The translations under genes and the position numbers were made by a program. A stretch of DNA of 64,000 nt, taken from contig JAFCMP010000527.1 in the NCBI GenBank assembly GCA_017506865.1, forward strand, positions 638,693-702,692. The letters run 5' to 3'. This DNA comes from Tribonema minus. Taxonomy: Eukaryota > Sar > Xanthophyceae > Tribonematales > Tribonemataceae. Below the pieces are notes generated by a model. That model did no database searches, was not told the DNA's origin, and saw only the letters and a program-made list of their open reading frames with translations. This document shows, piece after piece, positions 1 to 13,296 of the stretch (position 1 is the stretch's first letter; the number at the start of each line of letters is the position of its first letter).

Positions 1-1112
1 GGCATATCGCACACAAAGCAGAACTGTTTTCTAGTACTTGGCAACTCCAGCTGCGTACAACCTTGGAAAAACATTTTGTCATGTGCAGTTGGCATGATGC
101 AAACGACATTCACATCGGCACCAGGCTCGTTGTTCAGTCCTACACGCTGTTCCTCACCTCGGAACCCGTGAGAACGGAAGCCCCCCCCTTGACCATGTTC
201 TACCATTTTCCTTGGCTGCCACTTCATATGCGTGCTCGAACCCGGTCCCGCTCTGTGGAAGCACCAGAAGACAATGCGGCAGCGGAAACATGCAGTGTTT
301 TGACGATGCCAGTAATGTGAATGCACTGCTATTGTCCACGTGTGGGGTCAACAAGCAACAGAGAACTGGCTTCCAGGCTGCAACTGGCCTCTGGGAAACA
401 GCGATGCTGCGCCCAACTATTTGTCATCTTGCGGCAGGGTACACAGTTACTCAAGGGTACACTTGGTGTACTTGAAGCAGCATACTTTACAAAAGAGTGA
501 TGCAACAGTCGGAGCGCCGTCTAGCCTGGCTGAGCGTTGCAGACTGTGGCGGGCTTGCACATGTAGGGCCTAGGAACGTCAGCTGCTTGATGCACGCATG
601 CCACCAAACAGAGGAGCGGCAGTGACTGCAGTGTTGCCCAGCACTCCAGCTGAGCCGTGCTACATGACGCCTACATGCATCAGCGCCAATGCTGGCCACA
701 AGAGCATTACATCACGCACGCGCATGCACCGCAGCCAAGCATGTGCCACTGCACATCATGGCCGCGCGTGCAGGCGGGTCAGCATGCGCACCAGTGCCTG
801 CTCAGTTGAGTGCCTGCATCCATGGCATTCATGACGTTGGAATGCCTCCTCAGCTCAAACATTACGTGTCCAGCATGCCAAACCGGTGACCACAACTTTG
901 AAAGACGCACCGCGGTGTTGCACTGAACAGGAGATGGACAGACATCATGCGGAGCAGTGCTGCTCTCCACTTCCCTCTGCCACCGCATCCGAAGCCATCA
1001 ATTACAGCGTAGGGTCTCGTCGATGCCCTATTGCACTGACACCGCTGATCACATCATAACTCACACGACATCAGGAAATGTGTGTTGCGCACTATTGCGC
1101 CTCCAGCCTCAC
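1..1112. other. No gene recognised at left edge
   Basis: I see no open stretch with convincing splice borders or a recognisable protein motif here. The short ORFs on both strands have no coding character. The stretch could be intron or 3' sequence of the minus-strand gene whose exon-like pieces lie just to the right. Confidence 0.4.
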
Positions 1113-2896
1113 CTGAGGATCGCGCTCATCATCAAGGAACGTTCTGCGGAACGGTCCATGTAACTGCCGGCGGTCGTCATTCATGCAGTCGAGCGCACTC
1201 ATCACCGGCGGCGGCCGGCCCTTGGCCGCGCCCCGCTGTCTGCAGCGCGGAGTCTTTGCTGCTGCTGGCGATGATGACGCATATGTTGTACTGGGCGCTG
1301 CGGCTGCTGCTGCTGCTGCTGGTGCAATGTTGCTAAGCACTGCTGCTGCGGCGCGCGCGTGCGCCGTCAGCTGCGACGCCGTCGCCGCGCGCTCCTGCGC
1401 CACGCGCGCCGTCACCATCTTTTCAACATGTGACACACAAGCACAGACTTTGACGAAATTCTGGTGGCTCAGACATCATCTGGCAGCACATGGGGGTTGT
1501 GCTTGATAGCGCACAGCGCATCACGCTCCTTGAGATGTGGCCGCATGGTCAGCTGTGCCGCAGCGGCTGTCGTGTCTAGCATTGCTTTTGCTCCAGCTGT
1601 TGATGCTGCTGTGCTGCTGCTGCTGCTGCTGCAGCTGCTGAGTCGCTGATGAGACTGCACTATCAGTGCCGAAGACTTCTTTGAAAGAATGAGCAGTGCC
1701 GCTGCCACAGGCAAGTGTGCCATTAGGCGCAACGCAGTGGCAAGCTTCTGAGCCGTTCAGCGCATTGTGTCGGCACACATGTATCTAAATCCTTGATGCA
1801 TCATGCAGAAGCGCATGCATCGTTTTGACGTCTAGAACCTCAAACATCCGTAGAGTGCTGTTCAGTGAAAGATGCGATGTGCAAGGGCCAATGGTATGTA
1901 GTTATGGCGAGAGCCAGCACAGCGCCATCGGGAGTGCCGAGAGCCAGCCTAACGGATAGCGCGAGACACCTTGATTGCAGGCGCCAGTAAAGGCGAGCGC
2001 GCTCTGCGGAGTGCGCATGTTTTGCAGCTAATCACTTTGTGATAGCCAGCAGATGTTTCTCTCATTGTTGGTGAAAAGTGATTGTAGTGCGTGTACGCAG
2101 CAAGCACAAGGAAATTTGATGCACCTGCCTGTACAAAGATCTGTCCAGCTCGTGCGTCCAGTCCTCCTAGCGCCTTTCTGTTCAGGTAACATTCGCCTTT
2201 CTGCGTCACAACAAAGCAGTGCATTGCATTGGTGGTGATCGTTTTCATCAGCTATGGGGTCAGTCACCGGCGCAGTAGGGCGCTCTACATGACCTTGGTT
2301 CGATTGTGATGAAAGGACAGCTGCCATGATTACAACTCCTGCATGTGTCACGATAAAACAATCAGCATGGTGCTTGCAAGCAAACATTGACACAAGTAAT
2401 GGGAGAACAGCCTGCGAGCTCAAACGGCCGCCATAATGCCTCTAGCCGAACATGCAATGGCGAGCTACACGCAAGTGTGTTGTCCTAGCTTCGCCCACGC
2501 TACTATTTGTCAGGTGGCATGGGAAAGCAAATCATCAGATGCCAGCCATCTACCCTACTGGAAACCTATGTACTTCGAAGTAGTCATCATTAACAATTGT
2601 CGGTGCATCAAAATTGGAGTTGCGCAATGTCCAGCCTGCACATGATATCCGTCATGTGCACAGGCTCACTTCACGCCAGTCGAAATCATGAATCGGCCCA
2701 TGCGCCACAGGCCATCTGGGCAACACGAATTTACAGACTACTGTTCTATGCATTGTGCACCTCACCTTTGACTTGGCCACAAATCGCTGCGCCCACGGGT
2801 CCTTGGGGTCATAGGCTGGGTCGCATCTGCTGTCATCATCTTGCATGCTCCTCGCCGGTACCAGTTCTCTGTTCTTATTTCTGCTAACTTTCAACA
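1113..2896 (-). CDS. Exon-like pieces of an unidentified minus-strand gene
   Basis: I do not recognise this gene. Two segments have good splice borders. The first, 2896 to 2766, is preceded by a pyrimidine-rich tract ending in CAG and ends AAAG|GTGAGG; it reads a polar 44-residue stretch containing DPAYDPKDPWAQRF. The second, 1418 to 1113, is 102 codons in one frame and ends CCTCAG|GTGAGG; it reads an Ala/Gln-rich helical stretch (ARVAQERAATASQL), an alanine run, then DDRRQLHGPFRRTFLDDERD. A third open piece near 1650-1469 (PHLKERDALCAIKHNP) may belong between them, but its borders are poor. The start and the 3' end were not found. (CTG)n runs on the + strand encode the Ala and Gln tracts. 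The exon character of the two pieces is fairly good, their linkage into one gene is inferred, and the function is unknown. Confidence 0.35.
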
Positions 2897-3560
2897 CTGC
2901 CTCTGCTGACTGCTGAACATGCAGCGCTGACGCTGCCGCTGACGAATGCGTGCTCGAGGAATGCATCCACTCTACTGCGATGGTAGTGCGATTACAGCAC
3001 GATCAGCAATGTAGCTGTCGTCAGCATCAGCATACGCCGAATGTCTTACACTCCCTCATTGACAACAGCCTTCACAGCACCAACAGCGTTCTGCTGCGAT
3101 GGTGACGCAGAGCGAGTAAAGCACGATCAGCCACGTAGCTTTCGTGAGCGTGAGCACGCGCCGGTTTTCTTTCAGCTCACTCCCTCATCCAACAGCTCGC
3201 ACACAGACACAGCACACTCGTCGAGCGTTTTTTCGTTGAAGTTAGGTTGAAGTTGGTGTTCGCGTTCAGCTATCGGCAGCCCTGTTTGTTTCAGAGTGCT
3301 GCAGCGGAAGAGACCACCAAGCGGCACCGCTGTTCTGCCACTCCAACTGCCCTCTTGATATTTCTGAAAAGCTAGGGCTAAGAGTAGCAGGCCGGGAGCA
3401 CTTTGCTGGCGCAGCCTGGCAGTTGGAGTCGACGGGGACAAGAGGAAGCACACAAACACACAGCCTGGAGTCATAAGTGTTGCAGCTGCTGCAGCGCCTC
3501 GAGCGGTCGCTTGAACTCCGACTCGGTGCTTGTTGTTGCTGCGGCTTACGCTCAGCACAC
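2897..3560. other. Gap between minus-strand exons and JTB
   Basis: This stretch separates the minus-strand exons from the start of the JTB-like gene and could hold a divergent promoter. I see no convincing TATA box. A short minus-strand open segment around 3255-3180 (FNEKTLDECAVSVCELLDEG) looks coding and might be an upstream exon of the minus-strand gene. Two copies of a ~70-bp unit lie at its left side. Confidence 0.3.
2972..3164. repeat. Two direct copies of a ~70-bp unit
   Basis: A unit starting CTRCTGCGATGGT and running to about CGCCGR occurs at roughly 2972-3041 and again at 3091-3164, diverged, with about 50 bp between. Both share AGCACGATCAGC and GTAGCT. No coding role seen. Confidence 0.6.
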
Positions 3561-6500
3561 ATGGAAACAGAACAAGACATAGTTGCCAACGAGGACGGAG
3601 TCGATACGGAGCAGCAAGCGCAGCCGGAATTTAAAGCAGCAGATGTGCGTTGTACGGTGACGGGCCCTTGCCAGCGATGCTCGTTGCAAGATCAGGTGAG
3701 GCAGGAGATTTAGTAGGCTCAACAGCTGGGACGTGCGTAGCTGCATTTGGGAGTGTATTTCCAGTGTCACAGTCAGCACGAATGAGCCTGAGGCAAGCTC
3801 GTCCAACAGTTCCTGTATCAACCCATTCAGTATTGAAAGTAGGCAGACATTGCATACGGCAAGGTGCGAGCTCAATCGCATTTGTCTCTAGCTCCATCAA
3901 TACTAGACAGGCCATGCATGCGGCAGCTTGTGAGCCACATTGCATCACAAACAGTCCTTCTGGGGACCGCATGAGTGCTCTGTAGATCATGATGCCTATC
4001 ACAAACAGTCCCTCTGGGGACCGCACGAGCATTCTATAGATGATGATGCCTGGAAATCTTCGAAGTCATTCTCAAATCTGCGGCCAGGATATTGTGTAGC
4101 TGACCACCATGATCATGTGTTGTTTTTCCCTCAGGCGACACTCCGGTGCGCCCGACGCAGCATGTGGCACATATGACAGCCCTGTGAAAGCTTGGGATGA
4201 CGTGGTGTGCCTGTTTATTGTTACATGTAACCCTTTGAAGTGTCAGTCACATTCAGTTGCGAATGGCGTTCATGGCACATGTAGCTTCAAGTATCCACTC
4301 TGTATACCCTGAACAAGGTTCGTGCTATCCCATGTACATGACAATTAGGAGAAGCACATATAGTGCTACCAGCATTCACATTGCAGGTGCCTCTTCATGG
4401 CCCACGCTGTGTTGTGTTAGTGACACGGCCGCATCTGTTGTGGTTTCAATGCCACCAGTGCCTGAGCTTCGCCTACACGAGATGAGCACACCATTCTGCA
4501 ATTGCCTGTGTTGACGTTTGCCTGCCCCACACCAGCGGTGCTGAAATTAGCTGCAGCGTCTGTGAGGCAATCTTGAACCAGCCGAAGGCGTTCATCGAGC
4601 AAAGGCGAAAGGTAGCAGCAGACCACCATCAAGGACTTTAAGATGGAAGCCAGCAAGCATGTGGCACCAAAGAAAAATGGTTTCATCATTAACGCGACAA
4701 CCCCAGCTGTGCAGAAAGGGGCAGATTGGCTAGACATGAGTGCAGCCTACTGCCGCAAACCTAATCCTAGGCATGCCTGAGGTGCTGAGCATAAAAACGA
4801 TTGTTTGGGCCTAAAAGGTACCACCCCCTCGCCATGCTGACATGGCTTGCGCCCTGAACGTTTCATGCTGTTTTAGGGCGAAGCGTACTGTGCGGAAACG
4901 GGCAGGCGCCAGGAAGTGACTTGCGACTCCGACTTGAAAGTCAGCATGGCTCAGGCGCCGAGTAACAACAGTCTGGGCCAACCGAACAGCGTTCAGGAGG
5001 TGGCTGCCAGTGGCGGCGGGCTCATTGAGATCAACAAGGCCAAGGCCATGGGGCTGAACGAGGTAGGTCGGGGGGGGCTGCATACATACCGCTTACCCCT
5101 GATCCACAGATACTACCGTTTTGAAAACAAGCTGCCAAAAACGTCGGCATAAGATTGAGGTGTGAAACTATGTGTATTCTAATGTGCGTCAGCATCATCG
5201 CTTCATGATTGAACTTTGCATCAGAGCGCCTTCGCTTCATGGTTGGACTTGCATCAGAGCGGAAAGCCGCGTTATATGGGTTCAAGTTGAGCGATTGCAA
5301 CTTCAGCCAGTACTCCTTTCAAACAGATACAGGCTGCTTTTGCTTTGTCAAATTAGTTCGTGCGCTACCTGTGTTGTGCTTCCTGTGCCTTGTAAGTCGA
5401 ACATGCACCATGGTCACATTGCTTGAAAGCGCGGTTTTATATAATCTGCCTGTGCACCCCCACTACATGTTGCCTGTCTGTCATGCGCTTTTTGAATTCA
5501 CTGACATTTTTTTACAGAGTGATACATACCTTGACAATGCTGCAGCTGCTTGCGCTCTGGCAGGAGCTGCTTTGGGGGAAAACTTACATCTGTCTTCCTT
5601 GTCACCCACGCTATCATTTGTGTCAAAACAGCACAGCTATGGACGACATCCCGTTTCACTTACAGCAATATTGATTGAATGCTCGCCGTTGCCAGGTTGG
5701 CGGAACAGTGACATACCAGTCATGTCAGCGGACAGAGGAAGATGACATGCTGGAGTTTGGACTGTGAGTACATACAAGCAGTTGCGCTAGAGTTACATTT
5801 GCAGTCCCCGGAGGCAATCAAATAGGTATTTCCGGATACTACGGTAGGTACAGATGAAGTTGAACAACTGTGAGGGCAAGCAGCAGATGGGCGCAGTGAG
5901 CAATCCAATAGCAGGCACGTTGTACGGGTTGTTTTCAGAAAGCCCATTTGGGTTTGGCCAATTGTCGATAGACTACTTTGGTGGTGCTTTGACATTTCTC
6001 AACAAGTTATCCAGTTTTGGGACGAAGGCCATGTCGTATTCAGGAGGAGGCAGACATATGGCCGGTGGTGTTGGGACTGGATGATCAACGAAGCCTCAGC
6101 ACGGTGTCTTGCCAAGGGACACTGCAGAAAAGTCTGGGCATGTTTGTCATGCCAATGGATACATGTGTTTTGCACAGTGTCAAGTCTTTATGGTAAGCTA
6201 TATGGGAGACTAGGATCGAGGGCGAGGTCGTCATGCCGGCGTCAGAATAAAGTACTCAGCAGTTTTTACAAACGACTCAGAAGCAGTGATATAGCACGAG
6301 GCCTTGGCTTCAGAAAAGACTGGTACCGCAAAGGCTGGCATGCAGAGACATATGCTTTGGGGTGGTTCATGCAAATCATGTGGCAGAAGGACAGTAGTAT
6401 GCATCTAGTGAGCGAAATATGAATATTCCCTGCACTCAAGAGCGTATGGCTCACCACCGTGCCAGAAGTGGACAACCAAGGGAATTCAAGCACCACTCAG

Positions 6501-6907
6501 TGCGCAGGAGGAGTCTGCCTCAGCATGTACTGCGCAATGTCGCCTAGGACTCGTTTCTACAAGGTACGCTGCAAATATTCGCACGCACTTTCTGCAACGC
6601 AACTGAGTGCCAGATCCACTCACTCGCTGACTCACGAAGCGTGTACACCTACTGTAGCACCAGCAGGAAACAGCTGCCACCGCAAATGTACGGCGTGTGC
6701 CGTAAGGTTCCAAAGCCTCTGATACTGCATCAGCGCTCAATAGGCATGCTCTGTGCCGTGATTTCATCCGCATTTTTTGTTTCCATGCCGGCTTGTTGCT
6801 GCAGGTGGTGGACAGCCTGGTTCATAATAGGCCTTGTGGCGTGCATGTGCATACGGCGGAGAAAACTCAAGACGCTGACGCTGTATGAGCGGCGGGCGCG
6901 CGCATGA
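3561..6907 (+). CDS. JTB: JTB-family single-pass membrane protein
   Basis: Exon 1 (3561-3695) starts at ATG and reads 45 codons ending RCTVTGPCQRCSLQDQ, then a GTGAGG donor. Exon 2 (4877-5062) follows TTTTAG in the same phase and opens GEAYCAETGRRQEVTCD. Together they give the paired CxxC and C-x2-TG...V-x-C pattern of the JTB (jumping translocation breakpoint) ectodomain. The last exon (6805-6907) encodes a hydrophobic segment (WFIIGLVACMCI) followed by a basic tail (RRRKLKTLTLYERRARA), like the JTB transmembrane helix and cytoplasmic tail. A middle exon, perhaps 6441-6563 (CAMSPRTRFYK), would supply the conserved pre-membrane cysteine, but its phase does not fit the last exon, so one junction is unresolved. 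A signal peptide is expected but not found; the start may lie in an earlier exon. Family members are small membrane proteins implicated in mitochondria and cytokinesis. Confidence 0.62.
3944..4051. repeat. 54-bp tandem duplication in JTB intron 1
   Basis: Two head-to-tail copies of a unit beginning ATCACAAACAGTCCYTCTGG start at 3944 and 3998. They differ at several positions and lie inside intron 1 of the JTB-like gene. Confidence 0.75.
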
Positions 6908-7502
6908 ATTCATGAATTCATGACTGCCCATGTGCACGCGCAAATACACCTTCCTTGTTTCTGCGCCATGTGCCTCTTGGTGCTGCTGCTCTTTGACGTT
7001 AATTGTTTGCAGTGACACCTACCATTACCATTACTGCAGTGAGCATGACTGCAGTGCTTTGGAGCGGAGTGCATGATGCCACCGTGACACTACATGCGCA
7101 TTTCCGCACATGACGTGTAGTCAAGCAAATGTAGGCACATCTGCACATGCATTATGTAGACCTCACTTCTTCTTTTTCAAATCAGTTGGTGTCGTGCACA
7201 ATTTCGGCTGTGGCGTCATGCTTGATGGCCCTTGCGGTTGCAATGCATGTGTGTTATCATCCCCACCGCCTGTGACTGACTGTATGTGCTATTGCAATGG
7301 GATTGTGCTCTCGGTGCTTCGATGCTTGCTTTGAATGAAGCTGTGACCAAGGCCATGCTGTCATGCTGGAAGTGCGGCGACTGTTGCCGCTTCAATCCCT
7401 ATTATGGCCAGTTTGTGGACTTGCTGATTTTTTGGTGCAAAGCAGCTGCAAGAACATAAATGGCAAGGCTTGAGGATCCTGCCATTGTGCGCTCTGCTTG
7501 TT

Positions 7503-7529
7503 CCCCCCCCCCCCCCCCCCCCCCCCCCC
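7503..7529. repeat. C27 homopolymer
   Basis: Uninterrupted run of 27 cytosines. Runs this long are often mis-sized in assemblies, so the true length is uncertain. Confidence 0.9.
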
Positions 7530-9698
7530 TACCTCCGATCCGGACCGTATGAACTTTGTTAACTCTGAAACTACAAGTGGCATGCGATCAGGCAGCGCTT
7601 GCCAAGTGGCACGTCTCAAGGTCTAACAGTTTTTGCCGTATCAAAAAGTGGCACACCTCAACACCAACACCTGCGCCAAAGCATGTGCAGATCAGCTTCC
7701 CCAGCCAGAGACATTTACCATCGGCTCACAAGTAGCATCAGGGATGGTGTGCCAGCGCACTGCGTCCTTACTGCACTATTTCCCTGCTGGCCAATGCTAT
7801 GCAGCATGCACAAGCCCCCTACCCTCGCTCTCTTGCTGCTGCGCTGCAAGCCCAAACAACGGCACAGAGCTGACGCCACTGCGTGCAACACACACCAAGC
7901 TCCTCATGTGTCATGTGGTCATGAATTTGACTTTGAATTCACAAGTGCCCCAAGGGGGGAGGCCAGGTGGCCCGTGTGGTCCTAAGGTTAACATCCCATG
8001 CAGCAATCTAGCCTGCACATTAGCCATGTGCTTGGAGGTATACATTGCCCTGCGCCACTGCGAGGGACTGAAGCAGATGTACTTTGCATGTACACCTCGT
8101 AGATCCCTAGTTCCCAGAGGGGGTTTCTCGGTTGGCCATCACACATAGGGTGACACCTGCAAACGCAGCAGCAGTGTCGACAGTTGTAAGGATTTGCTTG
8201 ATATCTACCAGTAAAATGCTTTAACAGTATGTATGTAGTGGCACTGCCACCATGTGCCTTACACAGCAACATGCTGTTGTGCAATGTTCCTTACATAGCA
8301 GCGTGCAGTCATACAGTGGGACAAGAATGACTGATTGAAGTGTGAGTCTCTCCAATGGGGCAGGTCTGTAATTTCCAAACAATCAAGTCTGCTGAAGCAT
8401 GCTGACCAACTTGATGTACCGCCATGCACAGCAGCTTTTCTCTGTCGCCTTTTCTTTCCAGGTCTCACAATTCTGGCAAGCATTGATGCAAACCCGGTAC
8501 AATGAGCGCCATGCAAGCCGGCTAACCAGGGCCGGCAGCATGTATGAATAAGCTGCGACACTGAAGCTCTCTCGCTGGCCAGCATCAACTGTATGCTGGC
8601 TGTCGCCGCTACCACCAGTATAGCCTTGTAATCGGTGTACACATGTACCTACATGCCTGTGCTGCACCGAGAGCACATACGCCTACAAGATCACTGACGA
8701 CATCCGCATGCGTGCGGAAGTCTCAGCTATCCAATGCAGAGAAAACAAGCACATTGCCTGTCGTTACCTGCGAGTGTCAACACTATGCCGAGGGCCGTTT
8801 GCAGCGGCTTTGCCACAGGTTCGCCAATGGCGGCTGCGGTCAAGGTGGTGAACACGAGAGCCAATGAATTGCAGGCAGGCACCGCCACTGCCATGTCTGC
8901 AGAGCACGGGAACATACCACAGTGTTGTTAACTACGGCAGCAGACTGAGGTTTGCTGTTGCCAACTGTATACCGCTGTATATTTGTGATGTCGCATTGAT
9001 GTCTGAACTTGTGTCAAAGGTGTGCAGCGAATGCAGCGCCTTGGGGTTGGGCCCGGCAACAAAAGGCGCTTCATCACAGCAAGAGAGACTGGTACATGGA
9101 GCAGGTCATTCTGATGCTTACGTCAGGTGTGGTTGGTTGCGAACCGCTAAACTCACAGTGCACATGTAACTTCAAAAAAATGCGCAAACTACTTCTGAAC
9201 TCACAATGTGACCTTGTTCACAGCACTGCAGCATGAGAGCACGATGTACCTCACGAGTGAACGAATCTTGCACTGTTTGCGCAAGAGAACGAAGGGGATA
9301 TGTCCATAAAGTAGTAGTGCTGGATGTAAGGACGACTTCAATATGTATGTGTGAGTGGCCATGAAGAAGTTGTGGATATGAGGGCAACTGCTTCATTCAA
9401 CTTCAAGCATACACGTAAGAATGCCCACCCGCGTAATCTGACGCCAGGGCCTGTTGTGTTGCACATCAGCATGACCACGCCCACGCCAACATGTGGCGTC
9501 AGCCTTGTCAGTCACATCTAAGGCACAACAAGACAGGAAATCTGCGATGGATGACGGAATCTTTGGCCCTTGCCACACTTCGGCGCCATTCAGCTGTACA
9601 ATGTGTGCCAAAGAAAAGTTTCGTCTCCACTTATTGGAGACCAATTTGCGCAGGCTCTATGAAATTGTCCAATTTGCAAGATTTGTTGTGGTGGAAAC

Positions 9699-9855
9699 AC
9701 ATATCCTTACATACATACCCTCACCTGCAGTTCTCAACCAGTAGTTAATACATACCCTAACATACCTACCATCACCTGCAGTGCTCAGCAGCTATTAACA
9801 AACACATATCCTAACATACCTACCCTCACCTGCAGTGCTCAGCAGCCAATAATAG
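9699..9855. repeat. Three tandem copies of a ~50-bp unit
   Basis: Copies beginning near 9699, 9747 and 9803 share CACATATCCTWACATACMTACC and end in CACCTGCAGTKCTCA. The repeat is diverged and non-coding as far as I can see. Confidence 0.75.
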
Positions 9856-10754
9856 AGCAGGGAGCCAGACTGGTTAATGGCGTAGGGTATCAACGCCTAA
9901 ACAGGTACAGACACCAGTGCAGGGAGGACAACAATGCAAATTGTTGAATGTGAAATGTGCAGCGGCGAGATGTTCAAGTGACCATGTAGTCAGAACAATC
10001 ATGATGAGGGTGCTTCAAATGTGGAAAGCAAATCCCCATGCTGCTGAGCACAGCCACACCAAGGCAGACAATGTACGTCAACGGCTGCCAACTATGCTCA
10101 TGATGACGTCGACAGCGCATGTTGCATGTGTTCGCAGATTGAAAGTTGCGCACAGCAGTCTCTGTGCATTCACTTGAAATTTGTGATGAGCAGAAAAGCT
10201 TCAAGATGCGTACACATGTGCGACATGGGGCGTGAAATTCCCTGTGTGAGCACATCTACAGTCCAGCACCTAAGTGACGAAAGCTGGAAATACGAGCTCA
10301 AGCGCCAGTGAGCAAGTCAAGCCTAATATCATCCTCATGCAGTAGACTAATCTACTCCTAGGACAGCCACTTGTTGACGTCGAATTGACACCTGTATCCG
10401 CACAAGGCTTCTGAGCGGTGCTACCATGGAGAGCAACCCGGTCTTCTGCCCCATGTCTTCATGGGGTGCCGCATCGACGGCGCCACCGCTGCCTGCATGC
10501 TCCTGCGCGGCGGTGCCTGAGGGCAGGGCAGGTCAATGCAACACGCTGTGTGTGAGCCGCGTCTCTCCGGAAAAGTCCACGCCACCATGAAAATGAGACG
10601 AAGACTGAAATAGAAAACCAAGACCTAATAAACCAGGCCCCTGACTGGTATCCCGTGCATGCAACCCGGAGTTGTTCATGACGCACCGGCCCACTGCAGA
10701 TTATGGTGCAAACATGCCAGTATTAGTGTCATGAATAGGAAACACAGTCAGTTG

Positions 10755-11946
10755 ATGCTGATGCAGCAGCCGCGTTGGCATCCCTTCAAGTGCACAGCAA
10801 CAGTGCACTCAACCTGTGTGCGTGCTGGGATAACGGTGGCTAAAACATTTCCTCGCTGGACGGTTCCTAACCCATGGCTGACACTCATGCTGCAGAGGTC
10901 TTTAGATGCGAGGCCATACATCAGGTCATTATAAGCATAGTGCCACATAAGACATCGTTACTATATTGGCGTATCACTCAGTGTTTGAGGGGCCACAGGC
11001 ACAGACGATTATGTAGGGAAAACTTCCAAAGATCGGCATCTGATACTACATCTGATATTTTGTTGAGCGCAAGTAACTGTGTCAAGCAGGCTCATTGTGG
11101 CATATTTATGATGTGGTATCCATCAACGGAGATGAGTGTAAGCAACGCAGTGAAGGCGGCGTTCAGCAAGATCGTTGCGCTGCACTCGCCTCGTCTAATG
11201 AGAGGGTTCGTACAGCCCCAGGCTGCGCCGACAGCGACGCATCGCCATGGTGACGCCGCCATCAGGGCAATCTCGTATGTTTAGCATGTCGCCATTTCTG
11301 ATGGTGCCGTGACAACTTGCTCAAGTGCAAAGGCAGCTGATCAGGCACGACCAAAACTTCAAACCGTTTTTGAAGTTCAGTCTTGTTTCTGGTGCTGATG
11401 CAGCAGCCGCGTTGGCAGTTTTTTAAGGACACGTCAATAGTTCACTCAATCTGGGACAGCGCTGGGTAAAAATCCCCCTTAGCTGGAAGGTTCCTGTTTC
11501 ATGAATGAGATCGATGTTGCAGAGGTCTTGAGATGCAGGGTCATACATCAGGTCATAATGCCAAATATAAGAGATTAAGTTCGCCTATCACCAAGTGTCG
11601 AATGAAGGGACCTTGAAAAATTGTTATTTGATATTCAGCTGTATCAAGCAACACGCAGGCTCATTGTGGCATCTTGTTGATGCTGCATTGATCAGCACTG
11701 ATGATAACGAATAATTCCGCTGCAACGGATGAAGGGGCAGCAGGATCTTTGCGCTGCACTCGCCTTGTCTGATGAGAGGGTTCGTACAGCCCCAGGCTGC
11801 ACCGACGGCGACGCATCGCCATGGTGACGCCGCCATCAGTGCAATATCGTCTGTTTAGCATGTCGGCATTTCTGAGGTGCCGTGCCAACTCGCTCAATAG
11901 TGAGCACATGAACACCAAAACTTCAAACCGTTTTTGAAGTTCAGTT
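10755..11946. repeat. ~600-bp tandem duplication with a conserved core
   Basis: Copy 1 is about 10755-11381 and copy 2 about 11392-11946. Both open with GCTGATGCAGCAGCCGCGTTGG and close with a small hairpin, AACTTCAA-accgtt-TTGAAGTT. Most of the unit has drifted, but the block 11198-11264, repeated at 11771-11837 (GAGAGGGTTCGTACAGCCCC onward), is nearly identical. On the minus strand that block reads an open stretch (MAASPWRCVAVGAAWGC) ending in front of a GCGAGT donor-like site. It may be a duplicated exon or a conserved non-coding element. Confidence 0.7.
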
Positions 11947-12816
11947 TCGTTTGAAGTTCTCGACTTGAGGTTCTGTTGCGAAGGAAGGAGGCAGTGTGGA
12001 GACAGTGAGTTGTGGCAAAGCAATACCCTCACACGGTGTAAAAAGAACATCCTGCAGCAGTCTTCGTTGTCAGAGGCACCGAACGAACGACCCCAGATTC
12101 AGCCGGGGGTTCGTGAGTGAAACAGTGTGGCGGGCCAAAGTAAAGCGGATCCTGAGGTTGTACGGCATCAATTCCGTCTAACTTTGGCGGAAGGCGAGCG
12201 CGTGCAGATACTCTGGCGCACTTGATAGGACATCCGGGTGTGCCACATACGCACTGCTGGAATAGGCGGGCTGCTAACCCAAAACAGCGAAGGCAGGCGA
12301 AAGCTGCTAACGGTGCACCATGCCTGTTACATCGAGGTCAGTCATTGGTCAGTCATTGCACACATCCATGCCTACAATGCAATGAAGTGTTGCGCTGGTA
12401 CACGAAATCTCACAGCCAGGGTTCGTAATGAGTATCTGCGTGCTGTGTGTGCACATGATAACAGGCATGACCATAGTATACAAGCTACCCAATGTAGCAC
12501 CTCAACCACTCTGACCTCTGTCCTGGGCTACTTCACTTGACAAAGGTGTGTTGTCAGCATTGCGAGGCTGCTCTGCTCCGCTTACTAAGCCCTGGTGCAT
12601 CAGATCAGCGGTTCTCGCGCAGGCAGGCCGCGAATTTTGCAGGAACCAATACTGATATCACCTGCACCAGTGCATTCGCGCCCCTTGTGACGCGTGCAAG
12701 TTATTTCTTACCTTCTGCTGGTCTGGGGACAATATCACTATAATTGCGCAGCACACCGCAGTGAGTCTCCCCATCCCCCCCCCTGCTGGACCATACAAAC
12801 CCCTCGCTCGTAACAG

Positions 12817-13262
12817 GGAGTCCAGGCGCAGCAAGAAGGCAGCAGCAGCAGCCGCAAATGCCGCACCTTCTGCGAGGTTCGCGCGCATGGGGTCCACTCT
12901 GACGCCGGAACGGCCAGCGGCACGGAGCCCCCGCTCGCCGCTGAGCAGTGATGACGAGTCTACAGGGGGGCGGGGGTGGCAGTCGCAGCAGCAGCAGCAG
13001 CAGCAGGTGATGGCGCAAACAAACATGCTTGAAGGGTAGATGTTGTGTAGGCAGCAAAGTACAGGCTGCTGTGCATGTGGCTTAGAAGGGGTACTTGGCA
13101 GTGAAGGCGAGTCTACAGCGGATAGCAGTCGCAGCAGCAGCAGCAGGTGATGGTGCACCCAAACATGCTTGAAGTGTAGCTGTTGAGTTAGCAGCCAAGG
13201 ACAGATTGCTGTACACATGGCTCAAAAGGGGTACTCAGCAATGAAGGCGAGGCTACAGGCGG

Positions 13263-13296
<34 letters not shown>

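Larger units (their letters stand above)
6908..12816. other. Long stretch without a recognisable gene
   Basis: Between the JTB stop codon and the first SEC3 exon I find no exon with both good splice borders and a recognisable or clearly coding sequence. It may hold upstream SEC3 exons and the promoter. It contains a C27 run, a ~50-bp tandem repeat at 9.7 kb and a ~600-bp direct duplication at 10.8-11.9 kb. An open piece ending near 12180 (GFVSETVWRAKVKRILRLYG) looks somewhat coding, but I could not place splice sites around it. Confidence 0.4.
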
